52,046 nt of DNA from DATGIQ01 sp035295665 (GTDB taxonomy: Bacteria > Planctomycetota > Planctomycetia > Gemmatales > Gemmataceae): the NCBI GenBank assembly GCA_035295665.1, contig DATGIQ010000016.1, forward strand, positions 1 to 52,046. Reading direction: 5' to 3'. This document shows, piece after piece, positions 33,711 to 42,355 of this stretch; position 1 is the first letter of the stretch, and the number at the start of each line of letters is the position of its first letter. The translations under genes and the position numbers were made by a program. The notes beneath the pieces were generated by a model. The model was not told the origin of the DNA. It searched no databases and saw nothing but the letters and a program-made list of their open reading frames with translations.

Positions 33711-33984
33711 CCCGGACGTTCCTCCACTCAAAAACCGGCTGCCCCGAGCGGGTATACCAGAATAAGAATCGGCAAAGCAACCGGTTACGGTCTTTGCGAG
33801 AAAGTTTTGCTGCCAACAAAACCGGGCTCGGCATATCTGTGGCACCGCATGTGCGATAACCAGGTCACACCGCCTTGCGCGAGGGAGCAGGAGAATGCTC
33901 CGTTGCAAGTCGAGTACGATGGCGACCCTCGGAACGCGCCACAAGGTAGAGCCCAGTAGCAGCAGGCCTGAGAGGAGGCCTCCG

Positions 33985-34530
33985 ATGTTTATCGATGGCA
34001 CGCACCGGCGTTGGGTGGCCGCGTTTTTGTTGCTTGCGCTGCTGGCCTCCGCCCTGTATCTAGCGCCCCGGCCGCGCGCTACCGCAAGCACTTGGCCGGG
34101 GCTGCTGTTCGGATTGGGCGGCACGGGGTTGGCGGTATTTTGCGGGCTCTTGACCGGGCGGAAAACGCTTCTCCGCATGCAACACGGAGCGTGCTGGCGT
34201 TTGCTCCGCTCTTCCGTGTGGGAGAAGGGGCACATTTATTTCGGTCTGCTGAGTTGTCTGCTGCTTCATTTCCACGGTGGCTTCCGCATGGGCGGTCCGC
34301 TGACCTCGGTTCTCGTGGTAGTTCTCTGGGCCATCATTGTCAGCGGCCTCGCCGGTCTTCTCTTTCGGCACCTCCTGGTATTGACCAAGGCTGGCAGGGA
34401 AGGAAAAGGGCGAACGGCAGCGCGCATCATTTCTACCGGTCATTTCCTCACTCAGCAGCTGCATGTGCCCTTGACGCTGACGCTCTTCGTCCTGGGAACG
34501 GTGCACGCCGTGATGGAACTCTTCTACTGA
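33985..34530 (+). CDS. Integral membrane protein with two H-x13-H heme pairs
   Basis: A 181-residue protein with about five membrane spans (10-26, 37-56, 81-99, 106-127, 159-180). His83 and His97 lie in one helix region and His160 and His174 in another. Both pairs are 14 residues apart, the spacing of bis-histidine heme b sites in ferric reductase-like and cytochrome b proteins. A diheme b-type cytochrome that passes electrons across the membrane is inferred. The next gene encodes a membrane-anchored decaheme cytochrome c, which fits. Start 33985 is chosen because AGGAGG precedes it by about seven bases; the frame runs back to 33895 without coding character. Confidence 0.72.
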   Translation: MFIDGTHRRWVAAFLLLALLASALYLAPRPRATASTWPGLLFGLGGTGLAVFCGLLTGRKTLLRMQHGACWRLLRSSVWEKGHIYFGLLSCLLLHFHGGFRMGGPLTSVLVVVLWAIIVSGLAGLLFRHLLVLTKAGREGKGRTAARIISTGHFLTQQLHVPLTLTLFVLGTVHAVMELFY

Positions 34531-34584
34531 TTCCGCCCTGTCCGAGCCCCCCCGGGGCGCGGCGAAGTCCGCTGGAGACACAAC

Positions 34585-35952
34585 ATGGCCCAGCCCCCAG
34601 CGTCTCGCCTCGTGCATTGGCTCTCCTTCCTGGCCATCCTGGTTCTGCCTATTGTGCCGATTGGTTATCTGCTGGCCCGGCATTCCCTAGAAGTGGAAGG
34701 GCTGTTCCTGCCCGGCTCTCTGGCGGCCGCCCATCAAGGCTTCACCTGCAAGGAATGCCATGTCGAGCCGTGGCGGGGCTGGCATAAAGTATCTGGGGGA
34801 GACCGTCAATCGGCGGCCATCATGGACGGAGTCTGTGCGCAGTGTCATGGCGGACTTCTCGACGGTTCCGTGTCTCCCTCTCCGGTAGACCTGCGTCCGG
34901 GATTGATCGTCCGGCCTGAAATCGTCGCCCCGCATCACCCCCGCCAAATCCCGGCCGACGTCGGCAATTGCACGGATTGTCACCAAGACCACCAGGGAGA
35001 GAAGGGATTGCTTCAGGTCACGGATGAATCATGCCGGCGCTGTCACAGCAATTTGCGGACGGTGGATGGCCGGCACACGTTTTACCCCCAGCTGACGGCG
35101 TTCGACGCGGACCATCATCCACCGTTTGGGTGGTGGCGGAAAGACGGAGTTCAGGACCCAGGTGCGCTTCGTTTCAACCATCAGATACACCTTGATCTCG
35201 ATGGCCACCGATTGCACGGCATCGATGAGCCACGGAGCCGGCTGAAGAGACAAGCGTGTGGCTTTTGCCACCAACCCGATTCCCGGGGACGTGGCATGGC
35301 CCCGGTTCGCTACGATCAGCACTGCGCCCAATGCCATCCGCTCACGGTGCAGATTGCGGCGGAGACGCAGGACGGCCGCGTGCAACACGCAGTGCAGGCA
35401 TTCTGTCAGGAACCCGCTCCGCATGGGACGCCCGCCATGGTGCTGGCGGTCCTGCGCGAGCGCCTGCGACTGTTGGCCGAGCAGAATCCAACGATCGGCA
35501 GCAACGAAGAGACCACCGAACCGACTCGTCGCATCCCAGGCCGGCAACCGATGCCGCCTGCTCCGCGCACGCCTTCCGGCTGGGTTGATCACCAGGCTGC
35601 GGTGCTGGGGCGTCTGCTCTTTGATGCTCCAGGAGGATGCCGGTACTGCCATCTCGAAAAACAAGCCGCCCGACCCGCGGCAAGTCTTCCCGAGTATAAG
35701 CGGACCCATCTGCCCGCTTCCTGGTTTCCCTTTGCCAAGTTCAGCCATGCCCGGCACGGTCTCATGCCGTGCAGCGATTGCCACGACAAGGCGCGGACCA
35801 GCACCCGCACCTCGGACGTGCTCATGCCGTCGCTGCCAAAGTGCCTGGAGTGCCATCGCAACCAGCCGGGTCCAGGCATCCACGCCCGCGCCGATTGTCT
35901 GGAGTGCCATCAGTACCATGCCCCTGATCTTCCGAGCCACCAGCCGCACTAA
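34585..35952 (+). CDS. Membrane-anchored decaheme cytochrome c
   Basis: The 455-residue protein has one uncleaved-looking N-terminal span (about 12-31) and ten CxxCH heme sites beginning at residues 55, 84, 129, 150, 225, 247, 352, 396, 420 and 438. Several lone His residues between them (FNHQIH, FSHARH) are candidate distal ligands, as in the cytochrome c3/c7 class. The first six sites and the last four are separated by a Pro- and Arg-rich stretch (about 310-335). Together with the diheme membrane protein 54 bases upstream it could carry electrons from the quinone pool to the periplasm. The acceptor is unknown. It has no NapC-type signature beyond the anchor. Confidence 0.88.
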   Translation: MAQPPASRLVHWLSFLAILVLPIVPIGYLLARHSLEVEGLFLPGSLAAAHQGFTCKECHVEPWRGWHKVSGGDRQSAAIMDGVCAQCHGGLLDGSVSPSPVDLRPGLIVRPEIVAPHHPRQIPADVGNCTDCHQDHQGEKGLLQVTDESCRRCHSNLRTVDGRHTFYPQLTAFDADHHPPFGWWRKDGVQDPGALRFNHQIHLDLDGHRLHGIDEPRSRLKRQACGFCHQPDSRGRGMAPVRYDQHCAQCHPLTVQIAAETQDGRVQHAVQAFCQEPAPHGTPAMVLAVLRERLRLLAEQNPTIGSNEETTEPTRRIPGRQPMPPAPRTPSGWVDHQAAVLGRLLFDAPGGCRYCHLEKQAARPAASLPEYKRTHLPASWFPFAKFSHARHGLMPCSDCHDKARTSTRTSDVLMPSLPKCLECHRNQPGPGIHARADCLECHQYHAPDLPSHQPH

Positions 35953-36042
35953 AAGGACAGCTTGCGAGACGGTCCGGCCCGGCGTAATCTGTTGGAAGCC
36001 GTGCATCGGGGCCACCAAGCTCTGGGATTGCGAGAACCGGCG

Positions 36043-37446
36043 ATGGCACACCAATTTCCAAATCTACTGCCGGATGAGGAGGATCGTTCCGCGTCATGGC
36101 CAACTCGCCGCCACGTCCTCCAGATCGGCAGCTTGGCCGGCATGGGACTGCTTCTGCCCGATTTGCTGCGTGCCCAAACTCAGATCGGTACAGCGGCGAA
36201 GGGCACGTTTGGCCGGGCGAAATCGGTGATCGTACTTTACCTCCACGGTGGCCACGCCCAGCAGGAAACCTGGGATCCCAAGCCCGACGGTCCTTACCCC
36301 GAACGCGGTGAGTTCGGTGCCATCGCCACCAGCTTGCCGGGAGCCCGTATCAGTGAATTGCTGCCGAGTTCCGCCCGGTTGATGCACAAGCTGGCCGTCA
36401 TCCGTTCGCTCAGTCACGCCAACGCCAACCATGTGCAGGCCAGCCTTCCCGCCCTGACCGGCCATGCCCATCCGCCCAGCGAGGAGAGCCGGGGCGACTT
36501 TCCGCCTTCCCCCAGTGATTTTCCCCCTTTCGGAGCCGTGCTGGACCATTTGCGTCCGCCCGGTAAGTTGCCGACGTGGGTCCAGGCCGGCCCGCTGATG
36601 CGCCGAGCGAACGGCACGGTATTGCATGGTCAATCGCCTGGATTTCTTGGCAGCAAACACAGCCCCCTGGTCATCGATCAGGATCTGATCGCGGAAGACG
36701 TCCGCATCGGAGCCGTCACCCCGGATCCCGAGTTGTCGCTGGATCGTCTATCGGGCCGCCGCGATCTCTTGCAACATATCGATAACCAGCGTCGCCTCCT
36801 GGACAGGAACGCCGAAACCCGCAGCCTGGACACGCATCAGCAGCGGGCGCTGAACCTGCTGACGTCGGCGGCAGTTGGCCAAGCGTTTCAGCTCGCTGCC
36901 GAGCCCGCGGCCATCCGTGATCGCTATGGCCGGACGCAATTCGGCCAATGTTGTCTGCTGGCCCGGCGGCTGGCGGAGGCCGGCGTACCCATGATCAACG
37001 TCCATTACTGCCGGACACCGATGGGATCGTGGGACACGCATAGCCAGCATTTCCGGCAGATGAAGGAGTCGCTCTGTCCGATCTTCGATGCGGCGTTTTC
37101 CAGCCTGGTCGCCGACCTGGATCAGCGGGGCCTGCTGCGACAAACCTTGGTGTTGGCGACGGCGGAGTTTGGCCGGACGCCGAAGGTCAATTCCAGCGCC
37201 GGCCGCGATCATTGGCCGTGGGTCTACTCGGTGGCCCTGGCCGGCGGCGGCGCCGCTGCGGGAGTAGTGGTAGGTTCCTCCGACAAGAGTGCCGCGTATC
37301 CGACCTCTCATCCGCATGATCCCCGCGACCTGGCCGCGACGGTCTATCATTTGCTCGGCGTGCCAGCCGACACGATCGTCCAGGATCAAACCCATCGACC
37401 CTATCCGCTTGTGATCGGGCAGCAGATCGACGGGCTGCTGGCGTGA
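36043..37446 (+). CDS. DUF1501 domain protein, Tat-exported
   Basis: The 467-residue protein carries a Tat-like signal (TRRHVLQIGSLAGMGLLLPDLLRA) and the DUF1501 body: KSVIVLYLHGGHAQQETWDPKPD, LAVIRSLSHANANHVQ, GSWDTHSQHF, TAEFGRTPKVNSSAGRDHWP. These match the metal-binding motifs of the alkaline-phosphatase/sulfatase superfamily in degenerate form. The function is unknown. The frame is open upstream; a TTG at 35962, just after AAAAGGA at the cytochrome stop, is an alternative that would add 27 residues. DUF1501 genes usually follow DUF1549/cytochrome genes; here the partner is the decaheme cytochrome. Confidence 0.86.
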   Translation: MAHQFPNLLPDEEDRSASWPTRRHVLQIGSLAGMGLLLPDLLRAQTQIGTAAKGTFGRAKSVIVLYLHGGHAQQETWDPKPDGPYPERGEFGAIATSLPGARISELLPSSARLMHKLAVIRSLSHANANHVQASLPALTGHAHPPSEESRGDFPPSPSDFPPFGAVLDHLRPPGKLPTWVQAGPLMRRANGTVLHGQSPGFLGSKHSPLVIDQDLIAEDVRIGAVTPDPELSLDRLSGRRDLLQHIDNQRRLLDRNAETRSLDTHQQRALNLLTSAAVGQAFQLAAEPAAIRDRYGRTQFGQCCLLARRLAEAGVPMINVHYCRTPMGSWDTHSQHFRQMKESLCPIFDAAFSSLVADLDQRGLLRQTLVLATAEFGRTPKVNSSAGRDHWPWVYSVALAGGGAAAGVVVGSSDKSAAYPTSHPHDPRDLAATVYHLLGVPADTIVQDQTHRPYPLVIGQQIDGLLA

Positions 37447-37466
37447 GTGGGGAAGGAGGTTGCTCC

Positions 37467-38354
37467 ATGCCCGAACCGCGGCTCCGGATTCTGGTCATCG
37501 GCGCCCATCCCGATGATGCCGATATCAAGACGGGCGGAACGGCAGCGCAGTGGTGTCGCCTGGGCCATGTGGTCCGATTGGTCAGCTTGACCAATGGCCA
37601 GGCCGGGCATCAAACGATGTACGGCCCCCAACTCGCCCACCGACGCCGGGCTGAGGCTGAGGCGGCCGCCGCGGTCATCGGTGCGACTTACGAGGTGCTG
37701 GACAATTCCGACGGCGAGCTGGATGACCGGCTGGAATATCGGCACCAGGTGATCCGTCTGATCCGAACCTTCCGTCCCGATTTGATCCTCACGCACCGTC
37801 CCACCGATTATCATGCCGATCATCGCTTCACGGGCCTGCTCGTTCAGGATGCGTCTTATCTGCTCACGGTCCCCGCCATCTGTCCCGAGACGCCGCATCT
37901 GGAGCGTAGCCCCGTCATTGCGTACTTTTCCGATGCGTTTACGAAGCCGTGCCGCTTCGAGCCGCATGTGGTGGTCGATATCGACGCGGAATTCGACCGG
38001 TTGGTGGGCATGTTGCATTGCCACCAGTCGCAGTGTTACGAATGGCTGCCCTATAACGCCGGCTATCTCGACCAGGTGCCGGCCGGTGAAGCAGAGCGGC
38101 GCCGCTGGCTGGCCGAGCGCATCGGCCGGCGCATCGCGCCCCTGGCGAATCGGTACCGTGATTTGCTGGTACGGACTTACGGTCCGGTACGGGGTGGCCA
38201 GGTGAAAGCCATCGAGGCGTTCGAAGTCTCGGAGTATGGCGCCCCGCTCGATGCCGCGGCGCGAGCCCGGCTCTTTCCGTTTCTGCCCGCCGGCTCGGGC
38301 GTCGGTTCGACATTTGTCGGCAAGGAGTGGGTGGACATCCCTGAAGAAGAGTGA
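37467..38354 (+). CDS. PIG-L family deacetylase
   Basis: The 295-residue protein has the PIG-L/LmbE motif AHPDD (13-17), which carries zinc ligands and the catalytic Asp, and a later HRPTDYHADHR segment supplying the third zinc ligand. Family members remove N-acetyl groups from GlcNAc-type sugars, mycothiol precursors or teicoplanin-like substrates. No signal peptide is visible, so it is cytoplasmic. ATG at 37467 is favoured by AAGGAGG seven bases before it; the frame begins at 37443. It follows the DUF1501 gene by 20 bases and likely shares its transcript. The specific substrate is unknown. Confidence 0.88.
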   Translation: MPEPRLRILVIGAHPDDADIKTGGTAAQWCRLGHVVRLVSLTNGQAGHQTMYGPQLAHRRRAEAEAAAAVIGATYEVLDNSDGELDDRLEYRHQVIRLIRTFRPDLILTHRPTDYHADHRFTGLLVQDASYLLTVPAICPETPHLERSPVIAYFSDAFTKPCRFEPHVVVDIDAEFDRLVGMLHCHQSQCYEWLPYNAGYLDQVPAGEAERRRWLAERIGRRIAPLANRYRDLLVRTYGPVRGGQVKAIEAFEVSEYGAPLDAAARARLFPFLPAGSGVGSTFVGKEWVDIPEEE

Positions 38355-39459
38355 ACGCGGCCTACAGATGCCGCCGCTCGACGAAAACGGACTCCTTAGG
38401 CCCTGACGGCAACCTTTACGTCAACAGTTTCGGCACGAATAGCGTGATGCGTTACGACGGAACTACGGGTGCGCCCTGGCCCGCTCCGGGGCAAACGGAT
38501 ACCTTCTTCGTGCCCAGTCGCAGTGGCGGGCTGCAAGGCCCTGGCGGGTTGGTCTTCGTCGGGACGGTAATCTATACGTCACCAGCCAGACGAACAGCGT
38601 TCTGCGTTACAGCGGAACCACAGGAGACTTTATCGATGCCTTTGCTCCTGCAAGCCCCGGTGGGCTGAATAACCCAAGAGGTCTGGCCTTTGGTCCTGAC
38701 GGCAACCTCTATGTCACAAGTTTCAACACCATCCTACGCTACGACGGAATCATGGGCGCGCCTCTGCCCCGAAGCGGGCAGCTGGGAGTCGTCTTCGCTT
38801 ACCAAGACGGGATGAATGCCGCTGGTGGCTTGGTTTTTGGCCCCGACGGCAACCTGTACGTTGCCGACGGGAACAGCTCGAGATTTAGCATCCTGCGCTT
38901 TCGTGGAGTAACGGGAGAATTCATCGACACATTCATTCCCGGCAATTTTACTACGCTTGTGTTCGGACGCGACAACAACATCTACGCCACGAGGGCGACT
39001 GCCAACAGCGTGCTACGCTACGACGGGACAACCGGGGCCTTTATCGATGAATTCATTCCAACGGGAAGCGGTGGGCTGAATAGTCCCTCGTACCTCTTTT
39101 TCACAAACAGTGACCCTACGACTCTGGCCTATGTACCCCTGCCGCAGAGTCGCTTCCTGCTCACGGCCGTGCCAACCGCCGTCGCGGCCACGCCGTTCGA
39201 CATCACGGTCACCGCCCTGGATTCCTCTGGCAACATCGACACCGCCTATCAAGGCACGGTGACATTCTCCACCAGCGACCCCGATTCCGGCGTCGTGCTG
39301 CCAGCCGACTACGCGTTCACCACCGGCATCGGCGGCGATAACGGCGTGCACACCTTCTCCAGCGGGGTCACGCTCATTACCGTGGGCGACCAAACCCTCA
39401 CAAGTACCGACACGGTAAGCGGCATCACCGGCAGTGTTACCGTCACGGTTGGGCCTTGA
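38351..39459 (+). pseudogene. 5'-truncated, frameshifted NHL-type propeller protein
   Basis: Propeller repeats of the type GPDGNLYVTSF...VLRYDGTTGAFIDEF begin abruptly near 38396 and continue to about 39130 in two frames. The switch lies at about 38557, where VFVGTV replaces an expected VFGRDGNLYV; loss of one G explains it. After the propeller (at least four repeats) comes a beta-sandwich (residues after LLTAVPTAVAATPFDITVTALD) of the kind repeated in planctomycete surface proteins. No signal peptide or start of its own is present; a GTG at 38351 overlaps the PIG-L stop. It is read as a fragment of a larger exported protein, unless the indel is a sequencing error. Confidence 0.65.
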
Positions 39460-39740
39460 GATGCGCTGACTCGCTCCGTGCGCTTCGAGTTTGCGAACGC
39501 CGCGGAGCGGAACTGCCACTGTTCCGGCATCCTATGGTGCTCGATCTGGGCGCCTGAGCCGCATGCGGTCTCAGGTGCCCTGTCTGCTTCACACGGATCG
39601 GCCCTCCACTAACCCCTCCCCAGCCAAACGCAGATGGAGCTGGTTGCTGCCCTGCCGGCGGCGTCAAAACGACAACAGAGGAAGCGAAGAGCTGGGCGAC
39701 AACGACAAGAAACAGCACCATTCATCGTTGACTGACTTGA

Positions 39741-39974
39741 CCACGGGACAAGGCGCTGGTCGATCGCATCCGCAACAACGGCATTCCGTGGGTGGGCATC
39801 CTCGAGCCGCTGCGACAGGCACTTCCTGATGTGCTCAACGACCGCAACAAGATCGCATACGATCTTGTGCGCGGGTTCATGGACGAGGTTTTTGGGCCGG
39901 ACAGGTGGCAGACCGAGCGCCGTCCCAGCAAGAGCAGTTCTGGAACAACCACATGGATCGTGGTGATGAAGTAG
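39741..39974 (+). other. Unassigned reading frame, possible gene remnant
   Basis: A frame open from the TGA at 39738-39740 codes for DKALVDRIRNNGIPWVGIL and then LPDVLNDRNKIAYDLVRGF. It ends at 39974 in TTTWIVVMK. The composition is protein-like, the first ATG is 39792 and no ribosome-binding site is clear. I do not recognise it; it may be the C-terminal remnant of a larger gene. The 281 bases between 39460 and 39740, and 40027-40227, show no gene and have the look of decayed sequence. Confidence 0.35.
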
Positions 39975-39995
39975 TCAAATCGACCCGCAGGAATA

Positions 39996-40026
39996 AAACG
40001 AGCCGCCCAATAGGGTCGGCTCGTTT
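39996..40026 (+). terminator. Hairpin after the remnant reading frame
   Basis: AAACGAGCCGCCC pairs with GGGTCGGCTCGTTT around the tetraloop AATA, with one bulged T. It starts 22 bases after the stop at 39974 and ends in TTT, so it resembles a weak intrinsic terminator in the plus direction. Confidence 0.5.
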
Positions 40027-40227
40027 GCCATCGGGAACGTGCTGGGCTTACCAGCAGCGCTAGCCGTACGCACTCGCAGGCGGCGAAGACCACGACCCCG
40101 CGCTCGGCGCCTACCTTGACGGCTAGCCAAAGAAGCCAGTCCCCTCTCCGGCACCGCCACTACGCCTTCCCGGAATTGGGGTGGGCGGCTCCCCACTCGA
40201 TCGTCTTGTTGCAGGCACCGAGTTCCT

Positions 40228-40640
40228 TCAGATGAAGTTGTAGGGCGTTTGTAATTCACCCCGCCTGTTCGGGTCGGAGGGCCAAAAGATCGGCTCGATC
40301 CCGTGTTCGATCTGAGGCTCGATCACGCACACGGTGTTGTGGCCGAACACTTCGCAGAGAACATCGTTCCTCATCGCCGTGTCCGACCGGCTGCGAACAT
40401 GATCCCGGAATTTCGCCTTGATCATCTTGAAACTGACCTCGACGTTGCTGCGCTTGTGGTAGTGGTCGAGGAACTTGGCGCACCGGGACTGGTGGTCGTG
40501 AAACTTCCGATCCCAAAGCGGTCCTGCACTCTCGGTGGCGTCCACCTTGAATGGGAGGAACGGCTCGGTTTCGGCCTCGAACGCGAGTTCGATGTTCTTC
40601 TTGGGCGGGTAGGCTTTGTCCGCCGCGACATCGTAAGACC
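40228..40640 (-). pseudogene. C-terminal remnant of a DDE transposase
   Basis: On the minus strand the frame reads SYDVAADKAYPPKKNIELAF near 40630, then KFHDHQSRCAKFLDHYHKRSNVE and KMIKAKFRDHVRSRSDTAM, RNDVLCEVFGHNTVCVI, ending IEPIFWPS. This is the C-terminal third of an IS4/IS5-superfamily DDE transposase, including the Y(2)R(3)E-like RSNVE segment with the last catalytic Glu. Upstream the same frame soon meets a stop and loses similarity, so the N-terminal two thirds are gone. No terminal inverted repeats were found. It marks an old insertion next to the broken propeller gene. Confidence 0.7.
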
Positions 40641-40825
40641 TGGAAATCCCTTGCTCCCCACTCCCCAGGGGAGTAGCATGGGGTCGGCAAAAACTCTCCC
40701 CTTACCTTGCGAATCGCGGATGCCCGGCAGCGAGATGTCGTCCCACTTCGGAACACACTCCACCGCGGGCGTCCGAGGTGACGATCGGAGTGCCTGTTTC
40801 TCCATTCCGTTAGGGAGGTGTGGTC

Positions 40826-41830
40826 ATGAGCCGAACACGTCCGCGTGGCCTGGGGGGTTTTACCCTGATCGAACTCCTGGTGGTGATCGCCATCATCGCC
40901 GTCTTGATCGGCCTGCTCCTGCCGGCGGTGCAGAAGATCCGCGAGGCGGCCAACCGCATGCAGTGCAGCAACAACCTCAAACAGATCGGCCTCGCGCTGC
41001 ACAATTACCACGATGTCAACAAGCAATTTCCCTACGAAAACACCAACGTCAGCGATAGCGTCCGCTGCAACTGGGCAGCCCACATTTTCCCTTACATCGA
41101 GCAGCCCTTCAGTCCGACCGTCACCGGCCCGACACAGACCATCGGCGGGAATACCGTCCCCAACCCCGGGATTCGCAACGATGCGATCAACAACACCTTT
41201 GTAGTCAAAATCTACATTTGCCCCTCGGATAACCAAATCATCAGCCTCGACCAAACCCATGCCTTGGGCGACTATTTGGCCGTCAACGCTCCCAATACCG
41301 ATCAGCGCGATTACTGGAACACGAATACCCAGGGAGTGTTCGTGTACCAGTGCCACAACACCGTAAACATCTCGATCACTGACTCGCATGCCGCCGTCCG
41401 AACCACCGGCCCGCCCACGACCATGGCCAGCATCACCGATGGCACCTCGAACACGCTCGCCGTGGGGGAGCGACCGCCGGTTCCGGATACTGGCCCCTCC
41501 TCCAACGGCAATGCGGGTTTTTGCGGAGCGTGGGTTTATAGCGAAATTGACAGTGCCCTGGGGCTGCCGAACACAAAGCAGTGGTGCGCGGTGGTGGACG
41601 AGCAAGGCAACGCCTGCCCTTCCGGCAAACAGTGGTTCCAGCCTCCCGCCGGGGGAGGAAAAGGAAGCTGGTGCGACGGCAACCATTTCTGGAGCCGGCA
41701 CCCCGGCGGCGGCAACTGGGCCTTTGCCGATGGCTCAGTGCATTTCCTGACCTATCAGATCGGCATCACGATCCAGGCAGCCCTGGCTACGAAGAACGGC
41801 GGAGAAGTCATTCCGGGGGATATTTACTAA
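40826..41830 (+). CDS. DUF1559 domain protein with type IV pilin-like N-terminus
   Basis: The 334-residue product starts MSRTRPRGLGGFTLIELLVVI, so prepilin peptidase cleavage is expected after the Gly before FTLIE. The signature LLPAVQKIREAANRMQCSNNLKQIGLALHNYHD follows, and HPGGGNWAFADGSVHFL near the C-terminus is the H-x-G-G/DG motif of the family. ATG 40826 is preferred, with AGGGAGG seven bases upstream; a GTG at 40820 would add two residues. The N-terminal coding DNA shares a run of about 30 bases with the copy at 12147. Unlike that copy, the partner lipoprotein gene lies downstream, after a hairpin. Confidence 0.9.
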   Translation: MSRTRPRGLGGFTLIELLVVIAIIAVLIGLLLPAVQKIREAANRMQCSNNLKQIGLALHNYHDVNKQFPYENTNVSDSVRCNWAAHIFPYIEQPFSPTVTGPTQTIGGNTVPNPGIRNDAINNTFVVKIYICPSDNQIISLDQTHALGDYLAVNAPNTDQRDYWNTNTQGVFVYQCHNTVNISITDSHAAVRTTGPPTTMASITDGTSNTLAVGERPPVPDTGPSSNGNAGFCGAWVYSEIDSALGLPNTKQWCAVVDEQGNACPSGKQWFQPPAGGGKGSWCDGNHFWSRHPGGGNWAFADGSVHFLTYQIGITIQAALATKNGGEVIPGDIY

Positions 41831-41837
41831 CTCGTTG

Positions 41838-41879
41838 GGCGGCGGTGCGCCCAACCGAGCAGTTGGGCGCGCCGCCGCC
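41838..41879. terminator. 18-bp stem hairpin between DUF1559 and lipoprotein genes
   Basis: GGCGGCGGTGCGCCCAAC (41838-41855) pairs with 41862-41879 with one mismatch around the loop CGAGCA. It starts seven bases after the DUF1559 stop. There is no U-tract. It may lower expression of the downstream genes relative to the DUF1559 gene or stabilise its mRNA 3' end; both are inferences. Confidence 0.55.
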
Positions 41880-41929
41880 AAGCCACCGAACCATCCAAAG
41901 CGGCCTCGTGAAAATAAGGAGAGCAGACG

Positions 41930-42355
41930 ATGAGTCCGATCTCTTCCGCCCGGTCCGGCGTAGCGTTGGCGATCAGCTTCCTGCCGCTTGTCATGGGCTG
42001 TGGCGGCACGGGCGATGTGTCCGGCCAGGTCCGTTACAAGGGCAAGCCGCTTGTCTGCGGAACGGTCCAATTCGAGGCAAATGATAAAACCTTCAAGCAG
42101 GGAAACATCAACCGAGACGGCAGCTACTCCATCGAAGGGGTGCCCGTCGGCGAGACCAGGGTGGCCGTCAATAGCCCCAATCCCAAGAGCGGCGACTTCC
42201 AGCCGCTCCAGCGCGAAGGCCGGCCGCCGGCACCGCCCCGACCCGACATCCCCGGCTGGTTCCCGATTCCGCCGGAATACCAGGATCTCAGCAAACCCCG
42301 CTTGACCTACACCGTCAAAAGCGGCAGCAACACGATCGACATCGATTTGAAATGA
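41930..42355 (+). CDS. Small planctomycete lipoprotein, transthyretin-like
   Basis: A 141-residue lipoprotein. The signal reads MSPISSARSGVALAISFLPLVMGC, with a lipobox-like VMGC putting lipid on Cys24. The mature part opens with GDVSGQVRYKGKPLVCGTVQFEAND and ends with SNTIDIDLK, the same beta-sandwich pattern as the lipoprotein at 11608. The middle is Pro-rich (PPAPPRPDIPGWFPIPPEY). AAGGAG lies eight bases before the ATG. It follows a DUF1559 gene and its stop overlaps the DUF1080 gene start by four bases (ATGA), suggesting translational coupling. Confidence 0.8.
   Translation: MSPISSARSGVALAISFLPLVMGCGGTGDVSGQVRYKGKPLVCGTVQFEANDKTFKQGNINRDGSYSIEGVPVGETRVAVNSPNPKSGDFQPLQREGRPPAPPRPDIPGWFPIPPEYQDLSKPRLTYTVKSGSNTIDIDLK

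Noticed and set aside
40660..40674. Short palindrome ACTCCCC-A-GGGGAGT near the transposase remnant
   Set aside because: Seven-base arms are short for a functional hairpin and no partner copy marks it as a transposon end.
40256..41701. 481-codon minus-strand frame across the second DUF1559 gene and transposase remnant
   Set aside because: It mixes shadow sequence with out-of-frame transposase sequence; the real remnant is in another minus-strand frame.
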